A stretch of 64,000 bases of DNA from NCBI GenBank assembly GCA_963921425.1, contig OY992834.1, positions 26,859,923 to 26,923,922 on the forward strand, written 5' to 3'. The DNA comes from Dryas octopetala. Its lineage: Eukaryota; Streptophyta; Magnoliopsida; Rosales; Rosaceae. Each line of letters opens with the position of its first letter. The stretch's first letter is position 1. A program made the translations under genes and the position numbers. The notes beneath the pieces are model-generated. The model did no database searches and was not told the origin of the DNA. It saw only the letters and a list, made by a program, of their open reading frames with translations. Positions 1-11,200 of this stretch are shown here, piece by piece.

Positions 1-2442
1 CTTCAATAGAACAGCTTTATATGGTTATGAACCTCCTCTGAAGCCTAAGCATAAGAAAGCGGGAGTTCTATCTTCACTTTGTGGTGGATCACGGAAGAAA
101 GGTTCAAAATCAAGTAAAAAGGGTTCAGACAAGAAGAAATCTAGCAAGCATGTGGATCCTACTGTGCCGATTTTCAGTCTAGAGGATATTGAAGAGGGGG
201 TGGAAGGTAATGTTTGAATTTATGTTCTGTATCATTCTTAGATATATGGTCACATCTGTTTGCTCTGTGTAAGGGATTTTTGAGGATAACAATACATACT
301 GGAAAGGTGATAGTTGTTACCAGTCTTGCTTTTACCTGTGCCTGAGAAATTTTTAATACAAACTTGATATTATTAGTTGGCACTTAACTTTTCATATGCA
401 CATTTTCAAAACCAGGTGCTGGATTTGATGATGAGAAGTCATTATTGATGTCACAAATGAGCCTGGAAAAAAGGTTTGGTCAGTCTTCTGTTTTTGTTGC
501 CTCCACACTTATGGAGAATGGTGGTGTTCCTCAATCTGCGACACCAGAAACTCTTCTTAAAGAAGCTATTCATGTTATTAGCTGTGGGTATGAAGACAAA
601 AGTGACTGGGGAGCTGAGGTATGTCATTCTTTTCAATGCTTTTGTTACATTATTAAATATCCTTTTATTCCCATTGCAACTAAGAAATAATTGCAAATGT
701 AGTTACAAAGTATCATCTTTGAAATCCAATTTTCTAGATAGAAACATGCTGGATGTGTGGAAAACGTGGTTTTGTAAAATATTATACTTGAGTTTTAATT
801 TGCATAGGTGAAATATGCCTCTGACTGTGGAGACTTGTTCACACTTCACATGTATGAAAATTACAATCATATGATATTTCGAGTGTCCACCTCCCAATGT
901 ACTGAATCAGTTTGAGAGAAAATCTCAGTAATTTCATCTTGAACTGATTTTCTTGTTTGTTTTTTTCCTTGTTTTCCTATTTATACTTTCTTAAGAAATT
1001 TTCAGGAGCAGTCATTTGTTTTAAGAGCTTATGATGACCTGTGTTAAGAAAACAGGGCATCATAGACTGTTCTTACTGATATTTCATTTGGTTTATGTGT
1101 TCTCATGTTGTATATTCTGACATTCTGTCATCCTGAAAGCTTAGCTGTTTGGTGAAAATTTCGGTTGACCATGCTGTTCCCTTTATTTACTGTTTCCTTT
1201 TTCTCATTTTTGTTGGTTCTTAAGAGGATGGTTATTTGTCTCCTGCAGATAGGATGGATCTATGGTTCTGTCACAGAAGATATTCTTACGGGATTCAAGA
1301 TGCACGCCCGTGGGTGGAGGTCCATTTACTGCATGCCTAAGCGTCCAGCCTTTAAAGGTTCTGCTCCTATTAATCTTTCAGATCGTCTGAACCAAGTGCT
1401 TCGATGGGCTTTGGGTTCCGTTGAAATTCTTCTTAGTCGGCATTGTCCCATCTGGTATGGTTATAGTGGTAGGCTAAAATGGCTGGAAAGATTTGCATAT
1501 GTGAACACTACCATTTACCCGATCACCTCCATACCTCTTCTCATGTACTGTACCTTGCCGGCTGTCTGTCTTCTTACCAACAAATTCATCATTCCACAGG
1601 TTCGTTATATCACCATAATTACTCTATCCTCATCTCTCTGTCTTGCTTTCTTTTCTTTTGTCGCTCCCATATAGAGCAGTGCTTCTCAGCAGTCATTTTA
1701 CCTGAAAATTCTGCTGTTTTAACAGCTTTGGAAGGCAGTGATAGTTTTGCTTAATTTATGAAATGATGAGCTTCTGAGTTCAGCATGAATAAATCTTAGT
1801 TTCCCAAAAACCATAATTTATGAAATGAAGACCTTTCTTGGTTCATTCTGATTGCAGATTAGCAACATTGCGAGTATATGGTTCATCTCCCTCTTTCTTT
1901 CCATCTTTGCAACTGGTATTCTAGAGATGAGGTGGAGTGGTGTTGGAATTGACGAGTGGTGGAGAAATGAACAGTTTTGGGTTATTGGTGGTGTTTCAGC
2001 CCATCTTTTTGCCGTCGTCCAAGGTCTGCTCAAAGTGCTTGCTGGTATTGACACTAACTTCACTGTCACCTCCAAGGCATCCGATGAAGACGGGGACTTT
2101 AATGAACTCTACATGTTTAAATGGACAACCCTTCTCATCCCACCAACAACTCTCCTCATCATAAACCTGGTGGGTGTTGTTGCTGGTATATCATACGCCG
2201 TCAATAGTGGTTACCAGTCATGGGGTCCCCTTTTTGGTAAGCTCTTCTTTGCCTTTTGGGTGATTGTCCATTTGTATCCCTTCCTCAAAGGTCTTATGGG
2301 ACGCCAGAACCGTACACCCACCATTGTCGTTGTGTGGTCGATTCTTCTTGCTTCTATTTTCTCTTTGTTATGGGTGAGAGTTGATCCCTTTACCACAAGA
2401 GTCACTGGTCCAGATGTTGAGCAGTGTGGAATCAACTGCTAG
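1..2442 (+). CDS. CESA3: Cellulose synthase catalytic subunit, CESA3 type (3' part of gene, five exons visible)
   Basis: Catalytic subunit of the plasma-membrane cellulose synthase complex, which polymerises UDP-glucose into beta-1,4-glucan. The gene enters from the left. Visible exons are 1-206, 416-618, 1249-1599 and 1858-2442, all with GT/AG introns, giving 447 C-terminal residues of a protein usually about 1,070 long. The TED catalytic-base motif is at 1273-1281 and the QVLRW acceptor-binding motif at 1393-1407. Six hydrophobic segments follow (from [13 protein letters not shown] to [13 protein letters not shown]), matching the C-terminal membrane helices of the family. The class-specific linker ([19 protein letters not shown]) and the CGINC terminus resemble the primary-wall isoform CESA3 rather than CESA1 or the secondary-wall isoforms; this is from memory. 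The reading frame is intact. The first two of the four family motifs and the RING domain lie outside the window. Confidence 0.95.
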
Positions 2443-2950
2443 ACGAAAAATGACCACGACTGTACTGTTTGAAAATTCAAATTTATTCTGTTGGCCAACT
2501 AAAGCTTTAAGCTCGAGAGGTGGGAACTGGGAGTTACTCAATTTGTTATATTTTGTTCTGATATTTCTTTGTCAAATTGGTTTGACCATTTGAAGCGTAC
2601 ACTGTTTGTAGATGATAGAAGGTGAAAAAAGAATTTGTTTGTTTGTTGTAAGAGAGGTCAGTTTTTATGTAATACTTGAACAGTAACTTATTTTGATGAG
2701 AGATCTGAAGACCGTCTCTGGAACAGTGAACAGTAATTTATTACAGTTCTTAATGTCGTGCAACTTTGTATTATAGTCATGGATGATTTTCCAGTGGATT
2801 GTTAAATTAGTTACCCTGTATGCTATGCTCAAGACTTCCTTCTGATAATAGTTTTATTTGTAGCTCATAAAGCTCTTCACAGTACAAGGTCTTAGCCACA
2901 AGGGTTGTCATTAAACTAATTGAACTAGTCAGCACCTTCTTTTGGTGCTA
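2443..2950 (+). other. CESA3 3' UTR and immediate downstream region
   Basis: AT-rich sequence after the TAG stop, presumed 3' UTR. The polyadenylation site was not determined. Two parts of it recur elsewhere: about 2486-2583 resembles 7672-7765, and about 2688-2880 is closely matched by 4190-4384. Confidence 0.6.
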
Positions 2951-4189
2951 CTTATTAAAAGGTGGTTTGAAGCTATTATACATCATTCATTATAATCCAA
3001 AAACATGAAAATAAACCCAATCGCACGATTTGCTGGCCTTTGCACTGGGTGCACAAAATCCTTCACTAATCCCCTTGCTCGTTCAAAAAAAAAAAAAGCA
3101 AAGAAAAAAAGGTTTTAAGTATGTATTCTTGTCCAAATATATATGTAAAATTTATGCGTTAACACTACCACGAGCCATATAAAAGTAAACTGATAATATA
3201 GAAGAAAGGAAAAAAACAATGTAACACGAACATAATTGAATAGTACTATAGAAATAAGAATTAACTAATAATTAATGATATTTAGTATCAGATATAGCAG
3301 CAAAGTCAAAATAGGTCCCATCCCATACCTGATGCCACAATCTTCTTGAGAAGTGCCCTTGCAAACTGTATTTCTCCTTGGTGTGAACTGATAAATTTAC
3401 TCTGCAAATTCAGAATCTATCAGACCTCAATAATATGGAAGTATGGAGCTCATACAAGCCCTAGTCTTTCAGCAGTGGACAAAACAAGGAAGAAATAAAG
3501 TCAATATAGACTTATGATCTCAGTGGCATATGGAGTGACATCATAATGCAGAATATCACTCCACAATAAATCTTACAATATCTACTGTATTTTCAGCAAA
3601 AGCCAAGGCAAACATGGTTTAAAAAGCATTCCCGCGGTAAGAACATCAAAGATGAGTTACCATTTCAACATATATATATAAAGTCCACAACTTGATCAAG
3701 TCGGGCTTGATGCCTCAGCAGGAACGAACGCAGATGACTCATATACAAACACCTTGCTCCCTGTTTAAACGAAAGTGGTTAGTCAACTCACTAAGTGTAT
3801 AAATTACTGAAGTATTTCCCTGGCCAACCTTCACAAGATAAGAATAACTTTAAGATATATGAGAACTTTGTCAGTTGCATCTATAATAAAAAAAGAAAGC
3901 ACTGGTAGTTAACAAAAAAAATACAGATCAAGTTCGTCAGAAAAAGTAATGAGTGCAAATTTTCACCAACGAGCATCAATACCACTAACAAAAAAATTAA
4001 AGATTACAAGCAATATAGCCATGCTTACAATTGAAGATGGAAGCTGTAACCAAACAAGAAAAACAAACTTCATATGGTAGTAGAGCGGTAACCTGATGAA
4101 ACAACTCAAAGGGACTTCATTAGATTGCAATACCTCATTACTCATTAGGAAGTAGTAAAACAAATTTATTTTAGTCATGAATGATATTC
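2951..4189. other. AT-rich intergenic; possible remnants of a minus-strand spliced gene
   Basis: No intact gene. On the minus strand 3405-3332 reads FISSHQGEIQFARALLKKIV and is followed by a GT donor. Around 3762-3700 an AG acceptor is followed by an open stretch of about 21-30 residues in either of two frames. A possible very short exon (LPSSI) lies near 4046-4031. The order and frames do not assemble into one gene and I do not recognise the family. Chance or a decayed fragment are both possible. Confidence 0.2.
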
Positions 4190-4384
4190 GAGTAGATTGT
4201 TTTGATTAGAGATCTGAAGACCGGTTCTGGAACAGTAATTTATTACAGTTCTTAATGTCTTGCAACTTTGTATTATAGTCATGAATATATGATATTCTAG
4301 TAGATTGTTAAAGTAGTTACCCTGTATGCTATGCTCAAGACTTCCTTCTGATAATGGTTTTATTTGTAGCTCATTAAGCTCTTT
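4190..4384 (+). repeat. Duplicate of the CESA3 3' UTR (distal part)
   Basis: Near-identical to 2688-2880, in the same orientation. Shared landmarks include GAGATCTGAAGACCG, CAACTTTGTATTATAGTCATG and the run from TACCCTGTATGCTATGCTC to TTTATTTGTAGCTCAT. It differs by small indels. It is a local duplication of about 190 bp separated by 1.3 kb from the source. Confidence 0.85.
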
Positions 4385-5015
4385 AATGTGTAAGGGTATT
4401 ATTTGACGATGTGTTTATATTAGAAGGGTATTAATAACATCCACCCATATTATCACACATAAACTGTTATACTACGTGACAGTGTATCGATTATACAGAA
4501 TAATTTTTCCTTAATTTGGTTCTTGCGGGCAAGTGTTGCCAACTACCCGCATTTGGTTCTTGAATCCTTGATAACACATGCCGTTAATCCCTAACTAATA
4601 GTCCCCAAATGTTTTGGAGCTTTCTAGTCACCCAAATGTTTTTTCCATTTGTTGCTTCTAGACAATTTTGTTTGTTTTTTCCTTTGTTTGTTTTTTCCTT
4701 TCTTTTTTGGCCTCTCACGCCGATAAGATAATTATCTGCAAATTATGACACCGTTACATTTTTACTTAATTTTTTTTTTCAATTTCGTTCATTGTTTTAT
4801 GGTTTAAAGTTTAGCTCTTAATTTAATAAAAATTAAATAATTAAATAATAATTTTTTTCATAAAATGGGAAAAATTTAAATAATTAATAAAGAATAAAAT
4901 TATTTGTAGCACATATCTACCATATTTTTAACAGAGATGAGACCCAATTATATGGGTATGCCCTACAAATATGGTACACAAGTACCCAAAATGTGGTACA
5001 GCATGATTAGTTTTC
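4385..5015. other. AT-rich intergenic, no gene seen
   Basis: Low-complexity T-rich and A-rich stretches (for example 4670-4700 and 4780-4880). No coding potential was seen. Confidence 0.5.
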
Positions 5016-5500
5016 CTAAAATAAAAAGGTCCGTTGATTTTAGGTACCAAATTATAATGTTTTTTCATTTTAACTACCAAAACATTTATGTCATTTTACT
5101 TTATGTACTAAATTTCAGTTTAGGTACCAATTTTAAAAAACATGGTTATATCGAGCTGTGATTGTCTAACAGTCATAACTTTTTTATTGATTTGTTGTTT
5201 TTTCAATATTTGCAAGGCTTAAACTTTAATGTTTAGTCTTTGAGTTATATGACTTCGTTCCCCAAGCTTAAATCAAAAGTATTAAACTCTTAAAAATTTT
5301 AAATTTTTATAAATTTGAAACAGTCACAGTTTAATCACAACTGTGACTGTTCGACAGTCACAACTATATAACAAACTGATTTGTGACCTAATCCAAAATG
5401 TTTTACTCTAGGTTAGTACCTAAACTAAAAAAATTAGTGGCTTGCTGTTTTATTGAAAAACTATTGATATTTGGTATTTAATCCTAATTTTCTAAAAATA
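5016..5500. mobile_element. Short non-autonomous repeat with TGTGACTGT/ACAGTCACA motifs
   Basis: About 480 bp, with inverted motif pairs such as TGTGATTG..AACAGTCATAAC near 5155-5180 and CAACTGTGACTGTTCGACAG near 5338-5357. The right end (from GTGACCTAATCC to GGTATTTAATCC) parallels 19215-19320, and the left end (TTGATTTTAGGTACCAAA) parallels 15900-15950. It therefore looks like a small relative of the 15.83-19.32 kb segment without its cargo. Subterminal motif arrays in both orientations are typical of CACTA-like elements, but no CACTA termini were identified. Confidence 0.5.
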
Positions 5501-5559
5501 AAATGGGTTTCGGTCCAACCAGAATAAAGTTTATTTTGAATAAAACAAAGGTCTTCGAG

Positions 5560-5899
5560 ACCAATAGCAAGTTTTTGAATAGAAGGCATTATGATATATG
5601 AAAAAGCTTTATAATACCCAATAGAAAAAAAAAAACTTTAAAATGAGAAATCAAACCCTAATTACATGCCTACTCTTACCATGTCAAGCAAATTTCCTTA
5701 AAAATCTTTAATTCAAATATGAAGTAGCCGTTGGAAATCAAATCTTAATTTCTAGAGCTAGGCAGCTAGCCAACACATATATAGTCCTCAATACAAATCT
5801 TCAATAGTATCTTTGCCTCTTGAAAAAATTAAGACATCAAAAAAATCTTTGAGAAAATCTATAAGGATTAGATTTTGATCCTTCCCTAGATTTTGAAGA
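5560..5899 (+). promoter_or_regulatory. LBD gene promoter and 5' UTR
   Basis: A TATA-like CATATATAG lies at about 5776-5784, roughly 115 bp upstream of the ATG. The segment from about 5560 to the ATG has a decayed duplicate at 7275-7583 that lacks this TATA-like motif. Confidence 0.5.
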
Positions 5900-6319
5900 A
5901 TGATTTCTGGTCGTTGTGCTGCTTGCAAATATTTGAGAAGGAGATGCCCTTCAGATTGCATTTTCTCTCCCTATTTTCCATCCAATAATCATCAAAGATT
6001 TGCTTCTGTTCATAGAATCTATGGTGCCAGTAATGTTGGAAAATTGCTTCAGGTAATATATAACCATTGAAAAATCCTCAAAGATTTGCTTCTCTTTGTG
6101 TCACCCCTCACACTCTTAAAGACATATATATATATACATATATATATGTATAGATATATGCACCTTCAAGTACGTCTATAGTTGCACATGCATTTGAGTA
6201 GGCATTTAAATGCTCATGAGTGGGTGTTTTAACGCTTATTCAGATGCCCAAATGCGGATGTTCCCACTTGAAGTTTTTCGTATATTTTAGAGGTGGTTTT
6301 AAGTTGGCACTTAGAATTT

Positions 6320-6360
<41 letters not shown>

Positions 6361-6828
6361 ATGATCACTCACTCGTCATAAAATGCGAGGAATTCTCCGC
6401 TCACCTACTATATATATATGTATATTTTTTCCCTACTTTCCCTACTTTCGGAGGAGATTTAATTTTTTTTTTTTATGGAATTATGACAAAATCTCTGACT
6501 TAGATTTTTTCTTGTGATTCATCAGCAACTCCCACCTCATCTTCGAGCTCAAGCAGCCGATACTTTGTGTTATGAGGCTGAATGTAGAATACAAGATCCT
6601 GTTTATGGCAGTGTTGGAGTTATTTCCCAACTGCATCAACAAATACACGAAGCAGAATGTGAATTAGCTAAAACACGTGCTGAAATTTCCTTCATTAACT
6701 CTGATATTGGACAAGAACCTCAAGGTCAAGCTCAGCAGATCATTGAAGTTGAACCCATCTTAAATTTCTTGCAAGAACAAAGCAATTTTGGGGAGACCCA
6801 ATTCGGTTCTTCCTCTAGGTTTACTTAA
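5900..6828 (+). CDS. LOB-domain (LBD) transcription factor, class I, two exons
   Basis: Plant-specific DNA-binding factor of the LATERAL ORGAN BOUNDARIES family. Exon 1 is 5900-6052 (51 codons), the intron 6053-6525 and exon 2 6526-6828, giving 151 residues. The zinc-finger-like block C6-x2-C9-x6-C16-x3-C20 is complete. A GAS block follows (FASVHRIYGASNVGKLL, residues 34-50), then the conserved DPVYG at 75-79, and a leucine-zipper-like stretch at about 80-105 that marks class I. The ATG is chosen because it opens directly before the C-block (MISGRCAACKYLRRRC). The splice sites are canonical and rebuild the family junction LLQ-QLPP. The intron contains TA microsatellites. It most resembles Arabidopsis LBD23/LBD24 (from memory). 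The short C-terminal tail (IIEVEPILNFLQEQSNF) is not a motif I recognise. It looks intact. Confidence 0.93.
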
Positions 6829-7235
6829 TTGAATTTTTTTTGTATGCCTAAAAACATGTTTGGTTACCAAATTAATTATTGAAATTTTTATTTCATTTAT
6901 GAAATAATCAGATGCTCGGTTACAAATTAAATAATGCCTCTTTTTTTATTTGTTCTTTGTGTTGTTGGAGCCTAGACGATTAATATGGATACATAAATTA
7001 TAATACATTTGTTATAATTAATATATCATAATTAATTAGTCAATGAGTACTAACTCATCCAATTAGACACCATGCAATGACCCCAAAGTACCCAAAGAAA
7101 ATGGAGTGAAGGTTTAATTAATACTTTTATTACTTAGGCTGATAAAAGAAAAGTCTTTAATAATCTCATTTTACATATTTACAAAAATAAATCAAATACA
7201 ATCAACTCATACATTGTTAGTTTTCCCTTAAAATA
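6829..7235. other. LBD 3' flank, AT-rich, no gene seen
   Basis: Presumed 3' UTR followed by AT-rich intergenic DNA. Confidence 0.5.
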
Positions 7236-7670
7236 TATATAATATTGGGTTTTGGTCAAATCATAATTATCAATACCAAATTTTTGAATGGAAGCTGGCT
7301 AGCTTATGATAAGGAAACAATTTAAAATGAGAAGTACCAAACCCTAATTACAAGTCTACATCACCATATGCATGCTAAGAAAATTTCCTTTAAAATCTTC
7401 AATCCCAAAATAAGCTAGGTAACCGTTGGAAACTGTCTAGAGCTAATTAAGCTAGATCACAATGCCCTCAATACAAATCTTGAAAAATTAATTAAGGCAC
7501 CAAAAATCTTAAAGATTTATTCTTCAATTAAAAAAGATATATGAATTAAAATTTAGTTCCTCCTCTAGACTTTTGAAGTATGCATGATTTCTGGTCATTG
7601 TGTTGCTTGCAATTAAGTATTTGAGAGGAAGAAATGCACTTCAGATTGCAAATTAATTCTCTCTTTATGA
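7236..7670 (+). pseudogene. Truncated duplicate of the LBD promoter and exon 1
   Basis: The region parallels 5520-5970 in the same orientation. Shared blocks are AAATGAGAA..ACCAAACCCTAATTACA, the GTAGCCGTTGGAAA/GTAACCGTTGGAAA block, CTCAATACAAATCTT, and the start ATGATTTCTGGTC. The copied ATG is at 7584 and reads M-I-S-G-H-C-V-A-C-N then a stop: a 3-base insertion creates TAA at codon 11 and Arg5 has become His. Homology runs on to about 7660, then stops; there is no exon 2. It is a dead tandem copy. Confidence 0.85.
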
Positions 7671-7671
7671 T

Positions 7672-7765
7672 CTTTGTCCAACTAAAGCGCGATTGAGAGG
7701 TGGGAGTTGCTCAATTGTCGTATACTCTTGACGATCCTTGCATGTTTCTGTACATCAATTGGTTG
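7672..7765 (+). repeat. Degenerate duplicate of the CESA3 3' UTR (proximal part)
   Basis: Resembles 2486-2583: shared CCAACTAAAGC, GAGAGGTGGGA and GTTRCTCAATT in the same order and orientation, with small deletions. It abuts the dead LBD exon. Confidence 0.65.
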
Positions 7766-8437
7766 AGTTGTTTTTTTTTTTTTGGTAAGAGTAACTCCAA
7801 TTCTTTTTTTTATATTTGTTTCAAATATGAGAATTAATTTTGGGGAGAAAGTAAAATTGGGTTCTCCAAATGCTATAATTGTGAAATTTTTTGAAATCAT
7901 ATAAAATTTAACCGTTGGTTGGATGTTTGAGGAGAGTTTAGGGACTCACATTCATTCAACTTGATGTGGAAAAATTTTGACGAAAATCTCAAATTTGGAG
8001 AAATTTGAGCAAAGGATTGAAGTTGTGTTTTATGTCATTTGTTTTTTTCCAAATTTAAATTTAAGAAGGTTTAGGGAAGTGATGGAAATATTTCCATATC
8101 AAATTAATTAAATGGAAAATACAACCATGTGGACACAATTTGAGTTTATTTTGGTATTAAGTGAACAATGAATAAAAGTACGAGAAATGTGCAGAAAATA
8201 AAAAAATGTGAGTTATTAATTATTATTTTTTGGGTAAAATGGTTGGTTAAAATAGCCTGAAAACAGCAAAGATTACATTAAAATAAACCAAGTCCTAGCC
8301 ATAGTGACCCATACCAAGAAGGTCCTCAAATAACATAAAAGAAACAATATGCTAGGGAGCTAGGAGAGCTAAAAGTGTGAAGGCCTAAAGGAGAATTAAC
8401 CAAAGCTCAAGCTAGAACAAACACACTTCTTTTCATA
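7766..8437. other. AT-rich intergenic, no gene seen
   Basis: Mostly A/T-rich single-copy-looking sequence. No feature was supported. Confidence 0.5.
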
Positions 8438-9616
8438 GGTAGCTTCCAATAAAAGATCCCTCATTTAGGTCATGTTTACCTCAAGAGAATGAGAATGATT
8501 CACATCCTGTGTTTACTAATATTTGGGAATCATTCTCATTATCATTAATTCCTGTGTTTACTTAATAGTTGAGAATGAGAATGATTCTCATTTCCTTGTT
8601 TATTTAATAGTTGGGAATGTGAATGATTTTTATTCCCTTGTTTACTAAACTTAAAGGGGAAAATGAATACATGTGGGGCCCACCAAAATCAGGAATGAGA
8701 TTCCTAATTTTGGGGGAATGAGATTCCTTAGAGAGGGTCTAAAATGAGAGGGGGGAATCAGAATGAAATTTTCATGTCCAAAATGCCCCCACATTTTTTA
8801 TGGAAACAAAAAATATCCTTTATTTTATCATTTAAAATGAATATTTAAATAAATATTCATCTTTTTTGAATATTTATAATTTAAAAAATTGTGATTAATA
8901 AATATAATGGATTAAAAAATTGATAGAAATATAATGGATTAAAAAAATTGTGAATATTAAATAGTTGATAGAAATAAATTGTAAATATAAATAGTTAGCA
9001 AATGGATTAATAAATAAAAATATTAAAATTGTGAATATTAATAAGTACAAATATGAAAATTGTGATTAATAAATATATTGGATTAATAAATAGTTGAGAA
9101 TGGCTGATTCTGATTCCTGTTTATTCTGATTCCTATTCATTCTGATTCCTTCTCATTCTGATTCATTCTGATTTTTTTTTTTTTTTTTTCATTCTGATTC
9201 TTTTTCATTCTGATTCCTATTTATTCCGATTCATTTTCATTCTGATTCCTGCTCATTCCGATTCCAGTTTAGTAAACATGCCCTTAGTGTTAAATGAGGG
9301 ATCCCCTTATGGGGCCCACACGAGTCATTTTGTGTCGATGAAATCGTTCATTTTTTACATCTTCATTGATAGATCATCTCCGCAAAAAATCAGCCAAATT
9401 GGAAACAAATATGTTGTTCGTCTATAAACATCTAAACTTTGACCACTTAATCAAATGGGTAAACGGTTTCCGATTTGGCTGATATTTTGCAAGGATGATC
9501 TATCAATGAAGATTTAAAAAATGAACGTTTGGATCGACACGAAACTACTTGTGTAGGCCCTACAGGGGGATCCTTCATTTAATGCTAAATGAGGGATCCC
9601 ATACTGGAAGCTACCT
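8438..9616. mobile_element. Palindromic MITE in TA-rich target, interrupted by a Harbinger MITE
   Basis: Ends are inverted copies: GGTAGCTTCCAATAAAAGA on the left and the complement of GGGATCCCATACTGGAAGC on the right. The inner body is also palindromic (GATAGATCATC.. against ..GATGATCTATC). TA dinucleotides flank both sides. Element 8468-9283 sits inside it. A second, much shortened copy of the right end lies at 9628-9660. Confidence 0.75.
8468..9283. mobile_element. PIF/Harbinger-type MITE with TTA target duplication
   Basis: Terminal inverted repeats GGTCATGTTTAC and GTAAACATGCCC are flanked by TTA at 8465-8467 and 9284-9286. A TTA duplication with G-rich Tourist-like termini is diagnostic of PIF/Harbinger. 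The interior is built from short repeats of GAGAATGA and CATTCTGATTCC. It has no ORF. Confidence 0.85.
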
Positions 9617-9674
9617 GTATATATATGTGTTAAATGAGAGATTCCTTAATGGAAGCTACCTGTATATATATATA

Positions 9675-10025
9675 GGGCCCTTCCGTTAAGGGATCCCTTA
9701 AATATACTTATATAAATAATTTCTCATGGGGCCCACTCCATAAAGTATTTTTATAATTGGAACCATCTATTTTTTTTTGTCTTCATTGAAGGATCATCCT
9801 TGCAAAAAATTAGAAAAATCAGAAACCATTTGACCAATGATTAAATGGTCACAATTTCAAGTGTTCGTCTATTTGTTTCATCACAATTAGATATCTTCAT
9901 GATTTCTGATTTGTCTAATTTTTTGTAGAGATGACTTTGAATAGACACCAACACAATAGACGGTTCAGATCATTGAAATATAATATAGAATGTGCCTCAT
10001 GAGGGATCCCTTAACGGAAGGGGCC
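9675..10025. mobile_element. Palindromic MITE of the TA-microsatellite family
   Basis: Left end GGGCCCTTCCGTTAAGGGAT, right end the complement (GGATCCCTTAACGGAAGGGG). TATATATA flanks both sides. The interior shares TTGCAAAAAATTAG and GACGGTTCAGAT with the neighbouring copies. Confidence 0.8.
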
Positions 10026-10044
10026 TATATATATATATATATAT

Positions 10045-10427
10045 CAGGGAGGCTACATTGTGGGTTCTTACATTTAACACTAAATGTAGGATTCCTCATA
10101 GGGCCCACTCCCATGTAGTTTTTCAACAATCCAAACTGTCTATTTTTTAGACGTCTATTCATAGATTATCATTACAAAAAATTAGCGAAATCAGAAATCA
10201 TTTGTCTATTTAACTTTGATCAAACAAATGGACGGTTTTATCAAAAAAATTTTGTTCTTCTATTTGTTTGATCAAAGTTAGATAGGCAAATGATTTCCGA
10301 TTTGACTAATTTTTGCAAGGATGATCTATGAATAGATGTCTAAAAAATAGACGGTTCAGGTTGTCGAAAATATATAGGAGTGAGCCCCACGAGGTATTCT
10401 GTAGAATCCTACAATGGAGCTTTCCTA
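10045..10427. mobile_element. Palindromic MITE of the TA-microsatellite family
   Basis: Flanked by (TA)n at 10027-10044 and TATATATA at 10425-10432. It carries GGGCCCACTCCC, the TCTATTTTTTAGAC motif and inverted copies of CAAATCAGAAATCATTTG-like sequence. It has no ORF of note. Confidence 0.75.
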
Positions 10428-10434
10428 TATATAC

Positions 10435-11165
10435 AGAGATTTTCTCTAGAGAGAATGTTCACAGTTTTCAAATTTTGTGGATGTGTAAACTATCTGGTCG
10501 CCCTGTGAAGTATCCATTCGACAAGTGATGTAGCAAGTTTGGATATGTGGACTATCTGGTCGCCATCTGGATGTAGTCCACACGGCGACCGGATAGTCCA
10601 CACATTCGCAAAATTTTGAAAATTGTGGACATCCTCTCTAGAGAAGGATTTTGCAAATGTGTGGACTATCTGGTCGCCGTGTAGATTATCCGTTCGACAG
10701 GTGCTGTAGCTAGAGGTGTAATTCGATCAGTAACTGAACCGATTTAGAGAAACCAACACCAGACCGATGGGAGGAAGGATGCTACAAAGGAGGACCGATG
10801 TCGAATAGACGAAAATGGGTCATCGACTTCTCAGGGTTGGTTGGTTTCGGCAGGTGGTGCGGTTCGGGTGTTTTGGTGGATCAATGGGGGTGGTATACAC
10901 ACTGCTATCGACCCCCAATCTTGTCCAAGCAGTTTGATTGGACAACCAAAATCGAATACTCTCACGCAACTACCAAACCGGTAGACAACCGATCAGTCAA
11001 TAGTTAGTCGGTTTCGGTTTTCGGCCAGAATTCCACCCCTAGTTGTAGCAAGTTTGGATGTGTGGACTATTCGGTAGTCATCCGAATGTAGTCCACACAG
11101 CGACCGGATAGTCCACAAATCTGCAAAAATTTAAAAAATGCAGATATCCTCTCTAGAGAAGGACT
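10435..11165. mobile_element. Two tandem copies of a palindromic element with TCTCTAGAGAGGA ends
   Basis: Repeated inverted blocks GTGGACTATCTGGTCGCC and GGCGACCGGATAGTCCAC occur in each copy. Copy one is about 10435-10650 and copy two about 10650-11165. The second copy is split by a hAT-type MITE at 10711-11041. Confidence 0.65.
10711..11041. mobile_element. hAT-type MITE (331 bp)
   Basis: Ends TAGAGGTGTAATTC and GAATTCCACCCCTA are inverted. It is flanked by GCTGTAGC (10703-10710) and GTTGTAGC (11042-11049), an 8 bp target duplication with one mismatch. The interior is rich in AACCGA-type satellites seen in other hAT elements, including the one at 41.7 kb. Confidence 0.75.
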
Positions 11166-11200
11166 GTATATGTATATGTATTTATATATATACAAGCTCG

